Positions 45,702 through 55,332 of a stretch of 64,000 nt of DNA are shown here, piece after piece. This stretch comes from Comamonadaceae bacterium (lineage in GTDB: Bacteria; Pseudomonadota; Gammaproteobacteria; Burkholderiales; Burkholderiaceae_C): assembly GCA_947479935.1 (NCBI GenBank), contig CANKBG010000008.1, positions 1-64,000 on the forward strand. Reading direction: 5' to 3'. The translations under genes were made by a program, and so were the position numbers. The notes below the pieces were generated by a model. It saw only the letters and a list, made by a program, of their open reading frames with translations. It had not been told where the DNA came from and did not search any database. Every line of letters starts with the position of its first letter. The first letter of the stretch is position 1.

Positions 45702-47768
45702 TCAGACGTCTGGCGCGGTTGGTAGGGTAAAGCGAAACAAAGTGCCGTGAGGCTCATGAGGCAGAAACTCCAAATGGCCGCCATGTTGCTCAACGACCGT
45801 TCTGCACAGGCTGAGGCCTAATCCCATGCCTTCTGGTTTGGTGGTGAAAAAAGGCGTGAACAGTTGCTTGGCAATTTCTTCAGAAATGCCAATCCCCCAA
45901 TCGATTACACAAAACTCAATCCAGCCGTGGGATAAATTGGAGGGGGCACGTTTGACTTGAAGCGTGAGGAGACGTTTCTGACAATGCGGATGGTCCATGG
46001 CTTGCATGCCATTTCGCGACAAGTTCAGCAATACCTGCTCGACCATGGTTCGGTCGCAAAGAATGTGCGATAAACGTTCGTCAAACGTCGTTTCAACCCG
46101 AACCCCTAATTTTTGTGCTTGAAGCTGAACCAAGGGCATGACAGCCTCAATCAGCGCGCGCGGGTGCACAACCTCTTTGTCTTGATCGCGTCGGCGAACA
46201 AAATCATGGACACTGTTGATGACTTTGCCTGCGCGGCCAGCTTGCTCTGAAATTCTTTCGAGCGCCATTTGAAGATCGCTCAAAGCGGGTGACGCATCAG
46301 CCGCAGCTTGGTTGCTGATTAAGTTCAAAGACCCCGTCGCGTAGCTAGAAATGGCAGCCAGGGGTTGATTCAACTCATGGCTCAGAAGGGATGCCATTTC
46401 ACCAACGGTTGCCAAACGCGCCGTGGCTTGAAGTCGTTCTTGGCTAGCGCGCGACATCTCTTCGATACGACGTTGCTCACTGATGTCCAAGAAAGCACTC
46501 ATCCAACCCGTTTGTTTGCCCAGAACATTGATGAGGGGGGCTTCAAAAATAAGGACGGGAAATCGCGAACCATCTTTGCGCACAAATACAGACTCAAAGC
46601 CTTCTCGTGGCGGCGCATTCCCCGCCAAACGAACTGCCTGCCGCTGTTGATATTCACCTACCATTTCAGAGGGCCAGTAAGGCATCGGTGCTGACTTGCC
46701 TAAAAGCTGCTCGGCTTCAAAACCAACCATCTGACAGAAAGCAGGATTCACATAAGTGATTCGACCGTGCAAGTCACGCGCGCGCAGGCCCGTGACCAAA
46801 GAGTCTTCCATGGCTTTGCGAAAGGCAAGGGCATCCGCTAAATCGCGCTCGGCTTTCAAGCGACGACGCGAATCTTTCACGAGCAAGATCAACACAGAAA
46901 CCAAGGCAATCGACATGGCTGTTACCAATGCGGGAAGAACATTGGGAAACAAATTGGGGGCCGCACGTCGCCCATCCATTCGAAGGACCAGCGTAATGCC
47001 AGGAAGATCTAAAAGTTGCGTGGCTGTAAATAAGCGCTTTGCGCGCGGCAACGTGCCGTGAACGGCCAAGCGAGTGCCGTCGGGTTCGATGAATGAAATT
47101 TCATTTCGTCGACCATAAGTCTCGCCGAGGTGGCTGATCAAAACCTCTTGTAAGCCGTAAGTTAAAAGTGTGAAACCAACGGCGGTACCTCGCTCAAGAA
47201 TGGGCAAGCACATTTCCATGACCTCAAGACCAATGCCGTCTGGTTGGGGTACAAAATAACTGCGCGAATAAGCGGGGCCGTTGACCCGGCGAGCGCGCAA
47301 ACAGGTTTGCAAGATCTCTGCTTGCTCATTCAAGCGGGTATGAGTTTCAAAAAGAGGCGGCCTGAAGGGCGTGTTTGCAAACTCCAAAACGATCCCTTGC
47401 AAATCGCGTTTTTCAAGGCGCAGCCAATCGCGATTTTGGCCCAACAGACCGGCCACTTCTGATTGCCAAGCTTTAGGCGGCAAGGCCTTTGACTGCAAAT
47501 TTTGCAAATTTAAAATATGTCGGCCAAAGCCAGTTCGAATGTCGCTGACGGCATCTGATGTATCGCGATCAAGCTCTGCCTGATATTGGCTGGCCTCGTA
47601 TCGACCCGCCAACCATACCAAAGTGACCAGCAGCGCCAACACCAGTCCGACCAGCGCAATCCACAACGAAACCCGTCGGTCGGTAAAAGAGCGCGTGGCC
47701 GATTTAAACAACTGCCACCCAAAACTGACATGCGGTGGCGAAGAGGGGGCAGCTTGCGACATGAACAT
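45702..47768 (-). CDS. PAS domain sensor histidine kinase
   Basis: This membrane sensor kinase has about 688 residues. It has a first helix (LWIALVGLVLALLVTLVWLAG), a periplasmic region of some 220 residues, a second helix (VLPALVTAMSIALVSVLILLV), a PAS domain (MEDSLVTGLRARDLHGRITY to SAFLDISEQRRI), a HisKA domain with LLSHELNQPLAAIS, and an ATPase domain with DWGIGI and GMGLGLSLCR. The HELNQPL form links it to the DctB/FixL/TtrS group. ATG at 47768 or 47762 is likely; a TTG at 47786 overlaps the yhdP stop. It is co-transcribed with the FixJ-type regulator downstream. Confidence 0.88.
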   Translation of the reverse strand: MFMSQAAPSSPPHVSFGWQLFKSATRSFTDRRVSLWIALVGLVLALLVTLVWLAGRYEASQYQAELDRDTSDAVSDIRTGFGRHILNLQNLQSKALPPKAWQSEVAGLLGQNRDWLRLEKRDLQGIVLEFANTPFRPPLFETHTRLNEQAEILQTCLRARRVNGPAYSRSYFVPQPDGIGLEVMEMCLPILERGTAVGFTLLTYGLQEVLISHLGETYGRRNEISFIEPDGTRLAVHGTLPRAKRLFTATQLLDLPGITLVLRMDGRRAAPNLFPNVLPALVTAMSIALVSVLILLVKDSRRRLKAERDLADALAFRKAMEDSLVTGLRARDLHGRITYVNPAFCQMVGFEAEQLLGKSAPMPYWPSEMVGEYQQRQAVRLAGNAPPREGFESVFVRKDGSRFPVLIFEAPLINVLGKQTGWMSAFLDISEQRRIEEMSRASQERLQATARLATVGEMASLLSHELNQPLAAISSYATGSLNLISNQAAADASPALSDLQMALERISEQAGRAGKVINSVHDFVRRRDQDKEVVHPRALIEAVMPLVQLQAQKLGVRVETTFDERLSHILCDRTMVEQVLLNLSRNGMQAMDHPHCQKRLLTLQVKRAPSNLSHGWIEFCVIDWGIGISEEIAKQLFTPFFTTKPEGMGLGLSLCRTVVEQHGGHLEFLPHEPHGTLFRFTLPTAPDV

Positions 47769-47782
47769 CAGGGCCGGAAAAC

Positions 47783-50700
47783 TCAAGGCGCGGCCGTGCT
47801 GGCCGTCACTTTGGTCACCTTCGGATCATTCCAAGTGCCGTCAATCGTGAACTCTTGTGAGCTCACGCGGCTCAGTGGACGCCTTAAGATCAATTGGGCC
47901 AAAAACGTACTCAGTCCAATGGCGGGATTGAGTGCAATACCGGCCAACAAAGATGCGGTGCCGGCATCCACTTCCGGCAAGATGAGTACGCGTAAATTTT
48001 GTGTTTCACGCGCAATATCGGAGCTTCCCTCCATTTGCACAACAGCGTTCACGCCCTTCATTTGTAAATTACGCGTGTTGGCAATGCCTTGCTGAATGAA
48101 AACATCGCCGCGCACCGTGTCAAATGCAAATCCCGCACTAAAGACATCGCGAAAATCTAGCAACAAGCGCCGCGGCAATGCTTGCAAACTCAAAACGCCC
48201 AACAGTTTGGCAACGCCGGGCTCGGCCTGTAAAAACTGACCGCGTCCCATATTGACATTAAAACTTCCGCCAAGACTGGGGTAATGCAAGGTCATGGGAG
48301 AGCCTTGCCAACTCACTTGGCCTTCTAACTTGCCAGCCCCCCCGCGCAACGCGTCTTTGGTGCCAAGACGGTTTAACAAATCGCCGGCGTCGGACATGTC
48401 CAAACGAAAGGTCATTTCAGTGTTGGGCTGTTGCGTGCCGTCTCTGGAAGTGACCCACTTGCCGCTGGCTTTGAAAGTGGCCTCAGGCACGATGACGTTG
48501 AGTTTATTCAAACGCCACTCGCGGCTCGATGGGGTTCTGGGCAATGCAGCCTCTGTATTGACGGCTTCAATTTCAACTCGGCCCATTTTTTTCCCGCGCA
48601 ACTCTAAGTCTTCCACCACAATGTCAAGGGCAGGAATGCTTAAGGGAGAGTCTTCCAACAAAGACTCGACAGCAACATCAGCAGAAGGCGGCAAACTCAA
48701 ACGGGCCAAGCGAGCATAGATGCGGCCAGCATTTTGGTTGTTCGGTTGTCGGTACTCTAAATAACCGCTAAATTCTTTTGCATCTAACTGAGTTCGCCAC
48801 AAATAACCTTCGCGCGAACCACTCACGACCACATTGTTCAAGTTGCGACCTTGAATTGACAGTTCGTTGGCCCTTAATTGAAGGCGTGTTGGCAAATAGT
48901 TTTGCGATGCCGCCGTGAGATTTGAGTTTTGCGCGATGACATAGGCAGGACTCGATTTAGGGGGTGAGAAAATTTGCACCCAGTCATCTACGGAAAAAAC
49001 GGGCAAGTTAAAGTTAGCTACCACGCCGGCGTCAGAAGCGGTGATGGGAGAAGATGCTGCGGCATCTCCCACAACCCACCGCCCATTCAAAACACGTGGC
49101 TCAGAGCCCGAGACATCACGCAAATAAACCGCCGACAAAGTGCGCCCCCACGCAATTTGTACGAGGTCTTTTTGCGCTTTGTTGACTGGAACGGCAGCCA
49201 TGCTCTGAACCGTGTTCTCAAATTTGATGGCCACCATTTCGTCTGCACGTTTGTTCAGAGGTGCTGGCAAGTTCAAGGCCAAACCTTGAAGCTGTGATTG
49301 AATGTTGAGCTCGCTTTGACCACCTTTAAATCCGAGGGTGGCGGTGTAAGTGGTTGTGCCGGTGGCTTGTTGTGCCAACAAGTTCAAGAGGGGAATTTCT
49401 TTGGCCTGCTTCATGCCGTTGGCGGAAACCTGGCCCTGAATTCGGAAGAAAGGATTGGCCTCGGTACTGCGAGCGGGCAATTTTCGTGTACCGCCGTCCA
49501 GTTTGATGGGGCCGCCCAAAAACTGAGCATTCAAACCCACCAATGTAAAGCCCGACTCGTTGAAGTTAATCGTACCTTGTGCTTTTTCAAACAAAGGCAA
49601 AGAGGGTTGCATGCGAACATCATTTGCAGACAGCACTACACTGCCTAAAACACTGGTTTTATTCAACTCTGACAACGGCAGACTGAGCTTTAACCTTGCG
49701 CTCAAAATGCCGGTGCTGCTGGCTTGTGAAAGCGCGCCACTTAACAGGTCGTTAACCGGTGATTGACGCAACTCATTCAGAATCAAATTGGCATTTGCCT
49801 TGGACTCCCCCTGCACATTGACCACGACGCTAGATGAAAGGTTGGGAATTTCTGCCTTGATTTGTGTGAAGGGCAAACTGCCCCACAGCCCCGATGCGCC
49901 ATTGACCTTGAAGCTGAGTCGATCAAACAAAATCTCACCATTGACATTGTTCATGGCCGGCCAAAGCGGCGCGCTGGCGTTGCTCGCATTTGCCGCGGGC
50001 ACATAAGCGTACTGAACGTCTTTGACCTTGCCAGCAAAACGAAACTCACCGTCTTTGGGGTTTGCAAACGGCAATTGCTTCAGGTCACCTTTTATTTTGA
50101 CGTTGACCGCTTGAGCCTGCCCTTTTAAAACCGTATCGCGAACATAGTAGCGAACGTTTTGTGAGATGGTCAACGGTAAATAGCGATGAACGCGAGCAGC
50201 ATCAACTTGGCCAATGGTGCCTTGCAAATCTAAGATGCCCAAGCTTTCGGGCAATTGACTGGGTTTCCAACTACCATGCCATTCGCCAGACAGATCGTTG
50301 TTGTTGATCTTCAGTTGCCACTCAGGAACTGAAATTTGATCATTTTGGTTAAGCCACTTTAAAGACGCTTGCATTTTGTTGAGGGCAATGCGTGGGTCTT
50401 CAAAAATCCGATTGACATGCAGGGCGCCATTTTCGATGTCGGCCTTGACTTGTCCGCCACCGGACGTCATTTCAAAAGAAATATGGGCGTTTTCTACACC
50501 CGGCCAACGCTCGGCGGCTGAGCCGATTTTTCCACCTTCAAAGTTGAAGTTGTCGAAGCGCCCGTTGGCCGCTTGAATTTGAAATGAATGGCCGTCTGAC
50601 GCCTTTTTTTCTGTCCACTCCACATGCAAAGGATTCACCAAGCCACTCACCTTGTGCTCAACCAGCGTTTGTCGCGCGGAAACGGGCAAAGGCAATTGAA

Positions 50701-51826
50701 GTGCGATGTTTCGCAGCGCAAACAGATCGAGCTTGTCGCCATGAAACCGCCCTTTTGCACCGTCACCATTGTCGGTTTCGGCGTATGACAAGCTCACGTT
50801 GCCACCCGGCCAATGCAAACCGTCTTCTGTGTCAAAACTCAAGCCTTCTGTCGAAAAGTCAAAGCCATTTTTAAGGGATCTCACTGAAACGCGACCCGCA
50901 ATGTTTTTAAAGGACAGGGCCTTGAGTTCGGGGCTCAGTTGAGCTTTGGCGTTTTCCAAAACCAGGTCAGCGGTTGCCTCCTTCACGACGCCCTGGCTGA
51001 GATCCACCCACATGCGCAAGGCACCTTGCCCATGGGTCGCGTTAACTTTCCATGGCAAATGAGGGCCAAGTTGCGATAGGTCAACATCTGGAAATTGAAC
51101 ATGAACCTGGCCGCTCCAGTCTTTGACACGACCGGCGTGTGTTGACAGCAGGCTGCGCCGCAAGTCGCCCAAGATGGCAAAGCGATCCCCCCAACCAGCA
51201 GGCGGTGTTGCATCTAAGCGCCATTGGTGGTGGCGTGCAGTGTTGCGCAAGACCCACGAAACGTCATTCAAGTTCAATGACGTTTTCTCTCTGTTCAGAG
51301 GATTGAAGTCATCGGTCCAAACCACGGTGCCATGTTGAATGACAACTTCTTTTTGAGAAAAAATCCAATCGGCGGCCGCAGAGTCAGACGCATCATCTTT
51401 TTTGAGTGCAAGCCCGGCAATGCGCCAATCACCCTTTTCAGTTCTGCGAATGTCCAGTGTGGGTGAATCAATTACCAACTGCTCGACGCCAAAGTTCAAC
51501 ACAGAGCGGACACTGATGGCAAAAATGACCTTCGGCAAAAGCAGTGCTTGACGGCCTTCTGGATCTAGCAAAGCAAAGTCGTGAATTTCAAAAGTAGGCA
51601 ACCAGCCGGACGAAACACCGACCAACTTGCCCATTTGAACGGGAACACCTAAAGATTGGCTGGCCAAGTGTTCTAGTTTGGGCCTGAAGTCCTCAATTCG
51701 CGGCACAATCCAAAAATGCAGTGCCGCCCACCCTACGCCCAAGACAATGCCGGCGACCAACAACACCCAGGCGATCAAACGCCAGGCGCTGTGAACCAAC
51801 GTGGGCAAAGAAGAAAAATTCAGCAT
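47783..51826 (-). CDS. yhdP: YhdP family AsmA-like protein
   Basis: This is a very large (1347-residue) envelope protein of the YhdP/DUF3971 family with one N-terminal anchor (AWVLLVAGIVLGVGWAALHFW, about residues 18-38) and an otherwise beta-rich periplasmic chain. The C-terminal AsmA-like domain includes LKGQVSWQGSPM-type segments and FDTVRGDVFIQQGIANTRNLQMKGV. In E. coli, YhdP, TamB and YdbH together carry phospholipids to the outer membrane. It is divergent from glnE with 40 bp between starts, as in many Comamonadaceae. Its stop is beside the histidine kinase start, so the three genes downstream may share its transcript. Confidence 0.9.
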   Translation of the reverse strand: MLNFSSLPTLVHSAWRLIAWVLLVAGIVLGVGWAALHFWIVPRIEDFRPKLEHLASQSLGVPVQMGKLVGVSSGWLPTFEIHDFALLDPEGRQALLLPKVIFAISVRSVLNFGVEQLVIDSPTLDIRRTEKGDWRIAGLALKKDDASDSAAADWIFSQKEVVIQHGTVVWTDDFNPLNREKTSLNLNDVSWVLRNTARHHQWRLDATPPAGWGDRFAILGDLRRSLLSTHAGRVKDWSGQVHVQFPDVDLSQLGPHLPWKVNATHGQGALRMWVDLSQGVVKEATADLVLENAKAQLSPELKALSFKNIAGRVSVRSLKNGFDFSTEGLSFDTEDGLHWPGGNVSLSYAETDNGDGAKGRFHGDKLDLFALRNIALQLPLPVSARQTLVEHKVSGLVNPLHVEWTEKKASDGHSFQIQAANGRFDNFNFEGGKIGSAAERWPGVENAHISFEMTSGGGQVKADIENGALHVNRIFEDPRIALNKMQASLKWLNQNDQISVPEWQLKINNNDLSGEWHGSWKPSQLPESLGILDLQGTIGQVDAARVHRYLPLTISQNVRYYVRDTVLKGQAQAVNVKIKGDLKQLPFANPKDGEFRFAGKVKDVQYAYVPAANASNASAPLWPAMNNVNGEILFDRLSFKVNGASGLWGSLPFTQIKAEIPNLSSSVVVNVQGESKANANLILNELRQSPVNDLLSGALSQASSTGILSARLKLSLPLSELNKTSVLGSVVLSANDVRMQPSLPLFEKAQGTINFNESGFTLVGLNAQFLGGPIKLDGGTRKLPARSTEANPFFRIQGQVSANGMKQAKEIPLLNLLAQQATGTTTYTATLGFKGGQSELNIQSQLQGLALNLPAPLNKRADEMVAIKFENTVQSMAAVPVNKAQKDLVQIAWGRTLSAVYLRDVSGSEPRVLNGRWVVGDAAASSPITASDAGVVANFNLPVFSVDDWVQIFSPPKSSPAYVIAQNSNLTAASQNYLPTRLQLRANELSIQGRNLNNVVVSGSREGYLWRTQLDAKEFSGYLEYRQPNNQNAGRIYARLARLSLPPSADVAVESLLEDSPLSIPALDIVVEDLELRGKKMGRVEIEAVNTEAALPRTPSSREWRLNKLNVIVPEATFKASGKWVTSRDGTQQPNTEMTFRLDMSDAGDLLNRLGTKDALRGGAGKLEGQVSWQGSPMTLHYPSLGGSFNVNMGRGQFLQAEPGVAKLLGVLSLQALPRRLLLDFRDVFSAGFAFDTVRGDVFIQQGIANTRNLQMKGVNAVVQMEGSSDIARETQNLRVLILPEVDAGTASLLAGIALNPAIGLSTFLAQLILRRPLSRVSSQEFTIDGTWNDPKVTKVTASTAAP

Positions 51827-51866
51827 TCGAATGACAATACAGACTTAATGACGTGGGCAGGGAATT

Positions 51867-54611
51867 ATGACCGCCGCAGAGCCGTTTGAGACGGGCAAAT
51901 TCATGGATTCAAAGCGTCAGCCACCACTCTCAGAAGGTTCTCGTTTTTTCCAACGTCTTCAAAGGCGATATTCCGATGTCTTTGCGACGTTGCCGACCGG
52001 TATCCCCCAGCGCGAATTATTGAATCAGGCGTATACAACGTTGCGGCAACAGGGGCACGATGTGGGCCCGGCACTGCGCATCTTGCGCCAATGGGCCATG
52101 GCCCAGTTTCTCAGCTTAGATTGTGAGAAAAATGCTGCGCTTGAATCCATCACTCTGGGTGTCACGCACTTGGCAGAGCTGGCCTTGGATGAAGCGTGCA
52201 AGCAGGCCTTCGCAGACCTCGATGTGCGTCATGGCGCCCCGTTGACCGCATTGGGGGAAAGAGCTCAGTTTTGGGTGGTTGGGATGGGCAAACTAGGTGC
52301 TCGCGAGTTGAATGTTTCCAGCGACATCGATCTTATTTACGTTTATGACGAAGATGGCGAAACGGCGGGCAACGCACAAGGGTTGGGCAAAGTTTCAGTC
52401 CAAGAATATTTCAGTCGTGCGGTCAAGGCGATCTATACCCTTGTGGGAGAGACGACTGAGCATGGGTTTGTTTTTCGCGTAGATTTGGCATTGCGACCCA
52501 ATGGCAACTCTGGTCCCAGTGTGTTGTCTCTGGGCGCTTTAGAAGAATATTTGCTGGTTCAAGGCCGAGAGTGGGAGCGCTTTGCTTGGATGAAAAGCCG
52601 AGTCATTGCCCCCCGAAGCGCCATTCAAAACGGGACGGCCGCCAAGCTTCGCAGCGTGGTCCTGCCGTTTGTGTTCCGGCGTTATTTGGACTACAACGTT
52701 TTTGAATCGCTGCGGACCTTGCACCAACAAATTCGAGATCATGCGGCGAAGCGAAGTGCCGGGCACCCAGAGCGTGCCAATGATGTCAAGTTGTCCCGTG
52801 GCGGTATTCGTGAAATTGAATTTACGGTGCAACTGTTGCAAGTGGTGCGCGGCGGGCAGTTTCCCGAGCTGCGGACCCGGCCGACCTTGGATGCGTTAAA
52901 GCGTGTGGCCAAGGCAGGGGTGATGCCACCAGAAACGGCAGAGGCTTTGTCTAATGCCTATGTTTTTTTGCGCAAGGTAGAACACCGCATTCAGTATTTG
53001 GACGATCAGCAAACCCATGTGCTCCCCACCCAAGACGGAGATATGCAGTGGATTGCACTCACCATGGGCTATGCCGAGAGCTCAGAATTCTTAACTGATC
53101 TGGACAAACATCGCGAAGTGGTGGCTCACGAATTTGACATTCTTTTGGGCGGCGACCGAGAATGCAAGGGCTGTCAAACAAAGGGTGCGCGAGAAAGGCC
53201 AGAGTTAGAGGCGGTGTTGGATTTGTTTGAGGGCGAGGCCAGGGCGCGTTTGGCGCATTGGCAAGACAGCCCCAAGGTGAAAAGTCTTCGCGATGATGCG
53301 CGGGCACGGTTGATGCGTCTGTTGCAACGCACCGCACAGTGGCTACAAGAGGGACGCGTGGAAGAGGTTGCGGTTGTGAGAATGGCCGATTGGATGGAGC
53401 CACTGATGCGCCGAGAAAGCTATCTGGCCATGATGCTAGAGCGACCCGCGGTGCATGAGCGCTTGCTCCGCTTGCTGGGTGCTGCCAGATGGCCAGCCCG
53501 CTATCTGGTTCAGCATCCTGGCGTGATTGATGAGTTGGCAAATGGAGACGTGCTGAAGCAGCGGTTTGTAGCCAAAGACTTTGAAGCAGAACTTCAAGCC
53601 CGTAGGGCGGCGTTAGTGAGAACTGGCGAAGACGACGAGGAAACTTTGTTGAACTTGCTGCGACGCGCGCACCACGCCGAAGTTTTTCGCACCCTCGCAC
53701 GCGATGTCGAGGGGCGCTTGAGCGTGGAGCAGGTGGCCGATGACTTGAGTGCCATGGCCGATGCGGTGCTCCGTGTGACGGCGCAGTGGTGTTGGTCGTA
53801 TTTAAAGAATCGGCACCGTGAAGCGCCTCAACTGGCCATCATTGCCTACGGCAAACTGGGCGGCAAGGAGTTGGGGTATGGCAGTGATTTGGACATTGTT
53901 TTTGTCTACGAAGACGCCGATGAACGCGCCCAAGAGGCCTATGCTTCCTTTGTCAGAAAGCTGATCAATTGGTTCACCCTCAAAACGGCAGAAGGCGACT
54001 TATTTGAAATTGACACCGCCCTTCGGCCTAACGGCAGCTCAGGTTTGTTGGTAACCACTTTCGACGCCTATGCCGACTATCAACAACAGCGAGGAAGTAA
54101 CACGGCTTGGACATGGGAGCATCAGGCCATGACCCGGGCTCGATTGGTCATGGGCGATGAGCCCATGAAGCGCCGATTTGACCAAGTCAGGCACGCGGTG
54201 ATTGGTGCCGTTCGGGGTGGGGCTGCGTTGAAGTTAGAAATTGTGAACATGCGAAATCGGGTTCGCAGCGCCCACTTGGTTAAACCCGAGTTCTTTGACG
54301 TCAAACACAGCCCTGGTGCCATGGTGGATGCCGAGTTTGCAGTCCAATATTTGGTCCTAATGCACACGGCCGCGCACCCAGAAATGGCCGAGAACGTGGG
54401 CAATATTGCCCTTCTTCAAAGAGCCGAAGCAGTGGGCTTACTGCCCCAAGGTGTGGGGCAGTCAGCTGCGACTGCCTACCGGGAGCTTCGCCGAGTTCAG
54501 CACAAGGCCAGGTTGAATGAGGAGCCGACCCAAGTCCATTTGCCTGCCTTACAAGCCGAAAGGGCCGCGGTTCTGGCTTTGTGGCAAGCCGTATTTCCAA
54601 CGACGCCTTGA
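51867..54611 (+). CDS. glnE: Bifunctional glutamine synthetase adenylyltransferase/deadenylase
   Basis: GlnE adenylylates and deadenylylates glutamine synthetase and is governed by PII and glutamine. The 914-residue protein has two nucleotidyltransferase domains. The deadenylase site is VVGMGKLGARELNVSSDIDL (about residues 137-157), and the adenylylase site is IAYGKLGGKELGYGSDLDIVF (near residue 660). Each is followed by a helical domain. The ATG has AGGGA five bases upstream. Length fits the family (946 in E. coli). GlnK and AmtB are encoded at the other end of the window, so the window contains three elements of one nitrogen circuit. Confidence 0.95.
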   Translation: MTAAEPFETGKFMDSKRQPPLSEGSRFFQRLQRRYSDVFATLPTGIPQRELLNQAYTTLRQQGHDVGPALRILRQWAMAQFLSLDCEKNAALESITLGVTHLAELALDEACKQAFADLDVRHGAPLTALGERAQFWVVGMGKLGARELNVSSDIDLIYVYDEDGETAGNAQGLGKVSVQEYFSRAVKAIYTLVGETTEHGFVFRVDLALRPNGNSGPSVLSLGALEEYLLVQGREWERFAWMKSRVIAPRSAIQNGTAAKLRSVVLPFVFRRYLDYNVFESLRTLHQQIRDHAAKRSAGHPERANDVKLSRGGIREIEFTVQLLQVVRGGQFPELRTRPTLDALKRVAKAGVMPPETAEALSNAYVFLRKVEHRIQYLDDQQTHVLPTQDGDMQWIALTMGYAESSEFLTDLDKHREVVAHEFDILLGGDRECKGCQTKGARERPELEAVLDLFEGEARARLAHWQDSPKVKSLRDDARARLMRLLQRTAQWLQEGRVEEVAVVRMADWMEPLMRRESYLAMMLERPAVHERLLRLLGAARWPARYLVQHPGVIDELANGDVLKQRFVAKDFEAELQARRAALVRTGEDDEETLLNLLRRAHHAEVFRTLARDVEGRLSVEQVADDLSAMADAVLRVTAQWCWSYLKNRHREAPQLAIIAYGKLGGKELGYGSDLDIVFVYEDADERAQEAYASFVRKLINWFTLKTAEGDLFEIDTALRPNGSSGLLVTTFDAYADYQQQRGSNTAWTWEHQAMTRARLVMGDEPMKRRFDQVRHAVIGAVRGGAALKLEIVNMRNRVRSAHLVKPEFFDVKHSPGAMVDAEFAVQYLVLMHTAAHPEMAENVGNIALLQRAEAVGLLPQGVGQSAATAYRELRRVQHKARLNEEPTQVHLPALQAERAAVLALWQAVFPTTP

Positions 54612-54666
54612 GCGGGCAGGCGACGGCTTCACGGTGTCGTGACAAGCCGATCAATTAGAAGTAAAC

Positions 54667-54676
54667 TGACCGGTCA
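54667..54676. promoter_or_regulatory. Palindrome upstream of the glutathione peroxidase operon
   Basis: TGACCGGTCA is a perfect 10-bp palindrome 21 bp before the first start codon of the nine-gene operon. It is placed where an operator could act. No regulator is assigned. Confidence 0.3.
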
Positions 54677-54697
54677 CAAAACAGAACGGACAGTTCA

Positions 54698-55297
54698 ATG
54701 ATTAATTTCAACGCGATGCGATGTTTAGCAATGTTCGCTGCGATCTTGCTGGGCCCATCTTCAGGGGCGCAAACATTGCCCACGCCTGCAACGTCTGCAC
54801 AGTCTGGCGCATGTCCCGTGTTGCTGAACCATACCTTTCCAAGGTTGCAAGATGAAAAGCCACAGTCACTGTGCCAATTCAGTGGCAAGGTAATTTTGGT
54901 CGTGAACACTGCCAGTTATTGTGGATTTACGCCCCAATACAAAGGACTAGAAGCCATTTATAGCAAATACAAAGATCGTGGCTTGGTGGTCTTGGGTTTT
55001 CCATCCAATGATTTTGCGCAAGAAAAAACCAGCAACCAAGACATCGCCGACTTTTGCGAAAACACATTTGGCGTGAAGTTTCCAATGTTTACCAAAACTG
55101 CGGTGACAGGTGATGCTGCTGTCCCGTTTTTTAAGCAGTTGGCGCAAGACCCAGGCCAAAGACCCAAGTGGAACTTTTACAAGTATCTGATTGGACGAGA
55201 CGGCAAATTAATCGACAGCTACAGCAGCATGACGGGGCCAGATAGCAAAAGCTTGGTTCAGGCGATTGAAAAAAATCTGGCAATGAAAGCCCTTTGA
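54698..55297 (+). CDS. Glutathione peroxidase family protein, exported
   Basis: This 199-residue thiol peroxidase has an N-terminal signal peptide (cleavage near GAQ, residue 25). It contains the GPx active site VVNTASYCGFTPQY with Cys75 and the WNFYKYL motif with the conserved Trp and Asn. The usual catalytic Gln of the CNQF motif is replaced by Asp105 (FPSNDF), a variant I remember from other proteobacterial secreted GPx. It should reduce organic hydroperoxides in the periplasm. It is the first gene of the operon, 35 bp before the flavin oxidoreductase. Confidence 0.88.
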   Translation: MINFNAMRCLAMFAAILLGPSSGAQTLPTPATSAQSGACPVLLNHTFPRLQDEKPQSLCQFSGKVILVVNTASYCGFTPQYKGLEAIYSKYKDRGLVVLGFPSNDFAQEKTSNQDIADFCENTFGVKFPMFTKTAVTGDAAVPFFKQLAQDPGQRPKWNFYKYLIGRDGKLIDSYSSMTGPDSKSLVQAIEKNLAMKAL

Positions 55298-55314
55298 AAT
55301 TCTTTCGAGAATTT
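55297..55314 (+). other. UUCG-loop hairpin between the peroxidase and oxidoreductase genes
   Basis: AAATTCT and AGAATTT form a perfect 7-bp stem capped by TTCG, starting at the last base of the peroxidase stop codon. No T run follows, so it is unlikely to be a terminator. It could protect or divide the mRNA. Confidence 0.35.
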
Positions 55315-55332
55315 AGTTAAGCGAGCATCATC

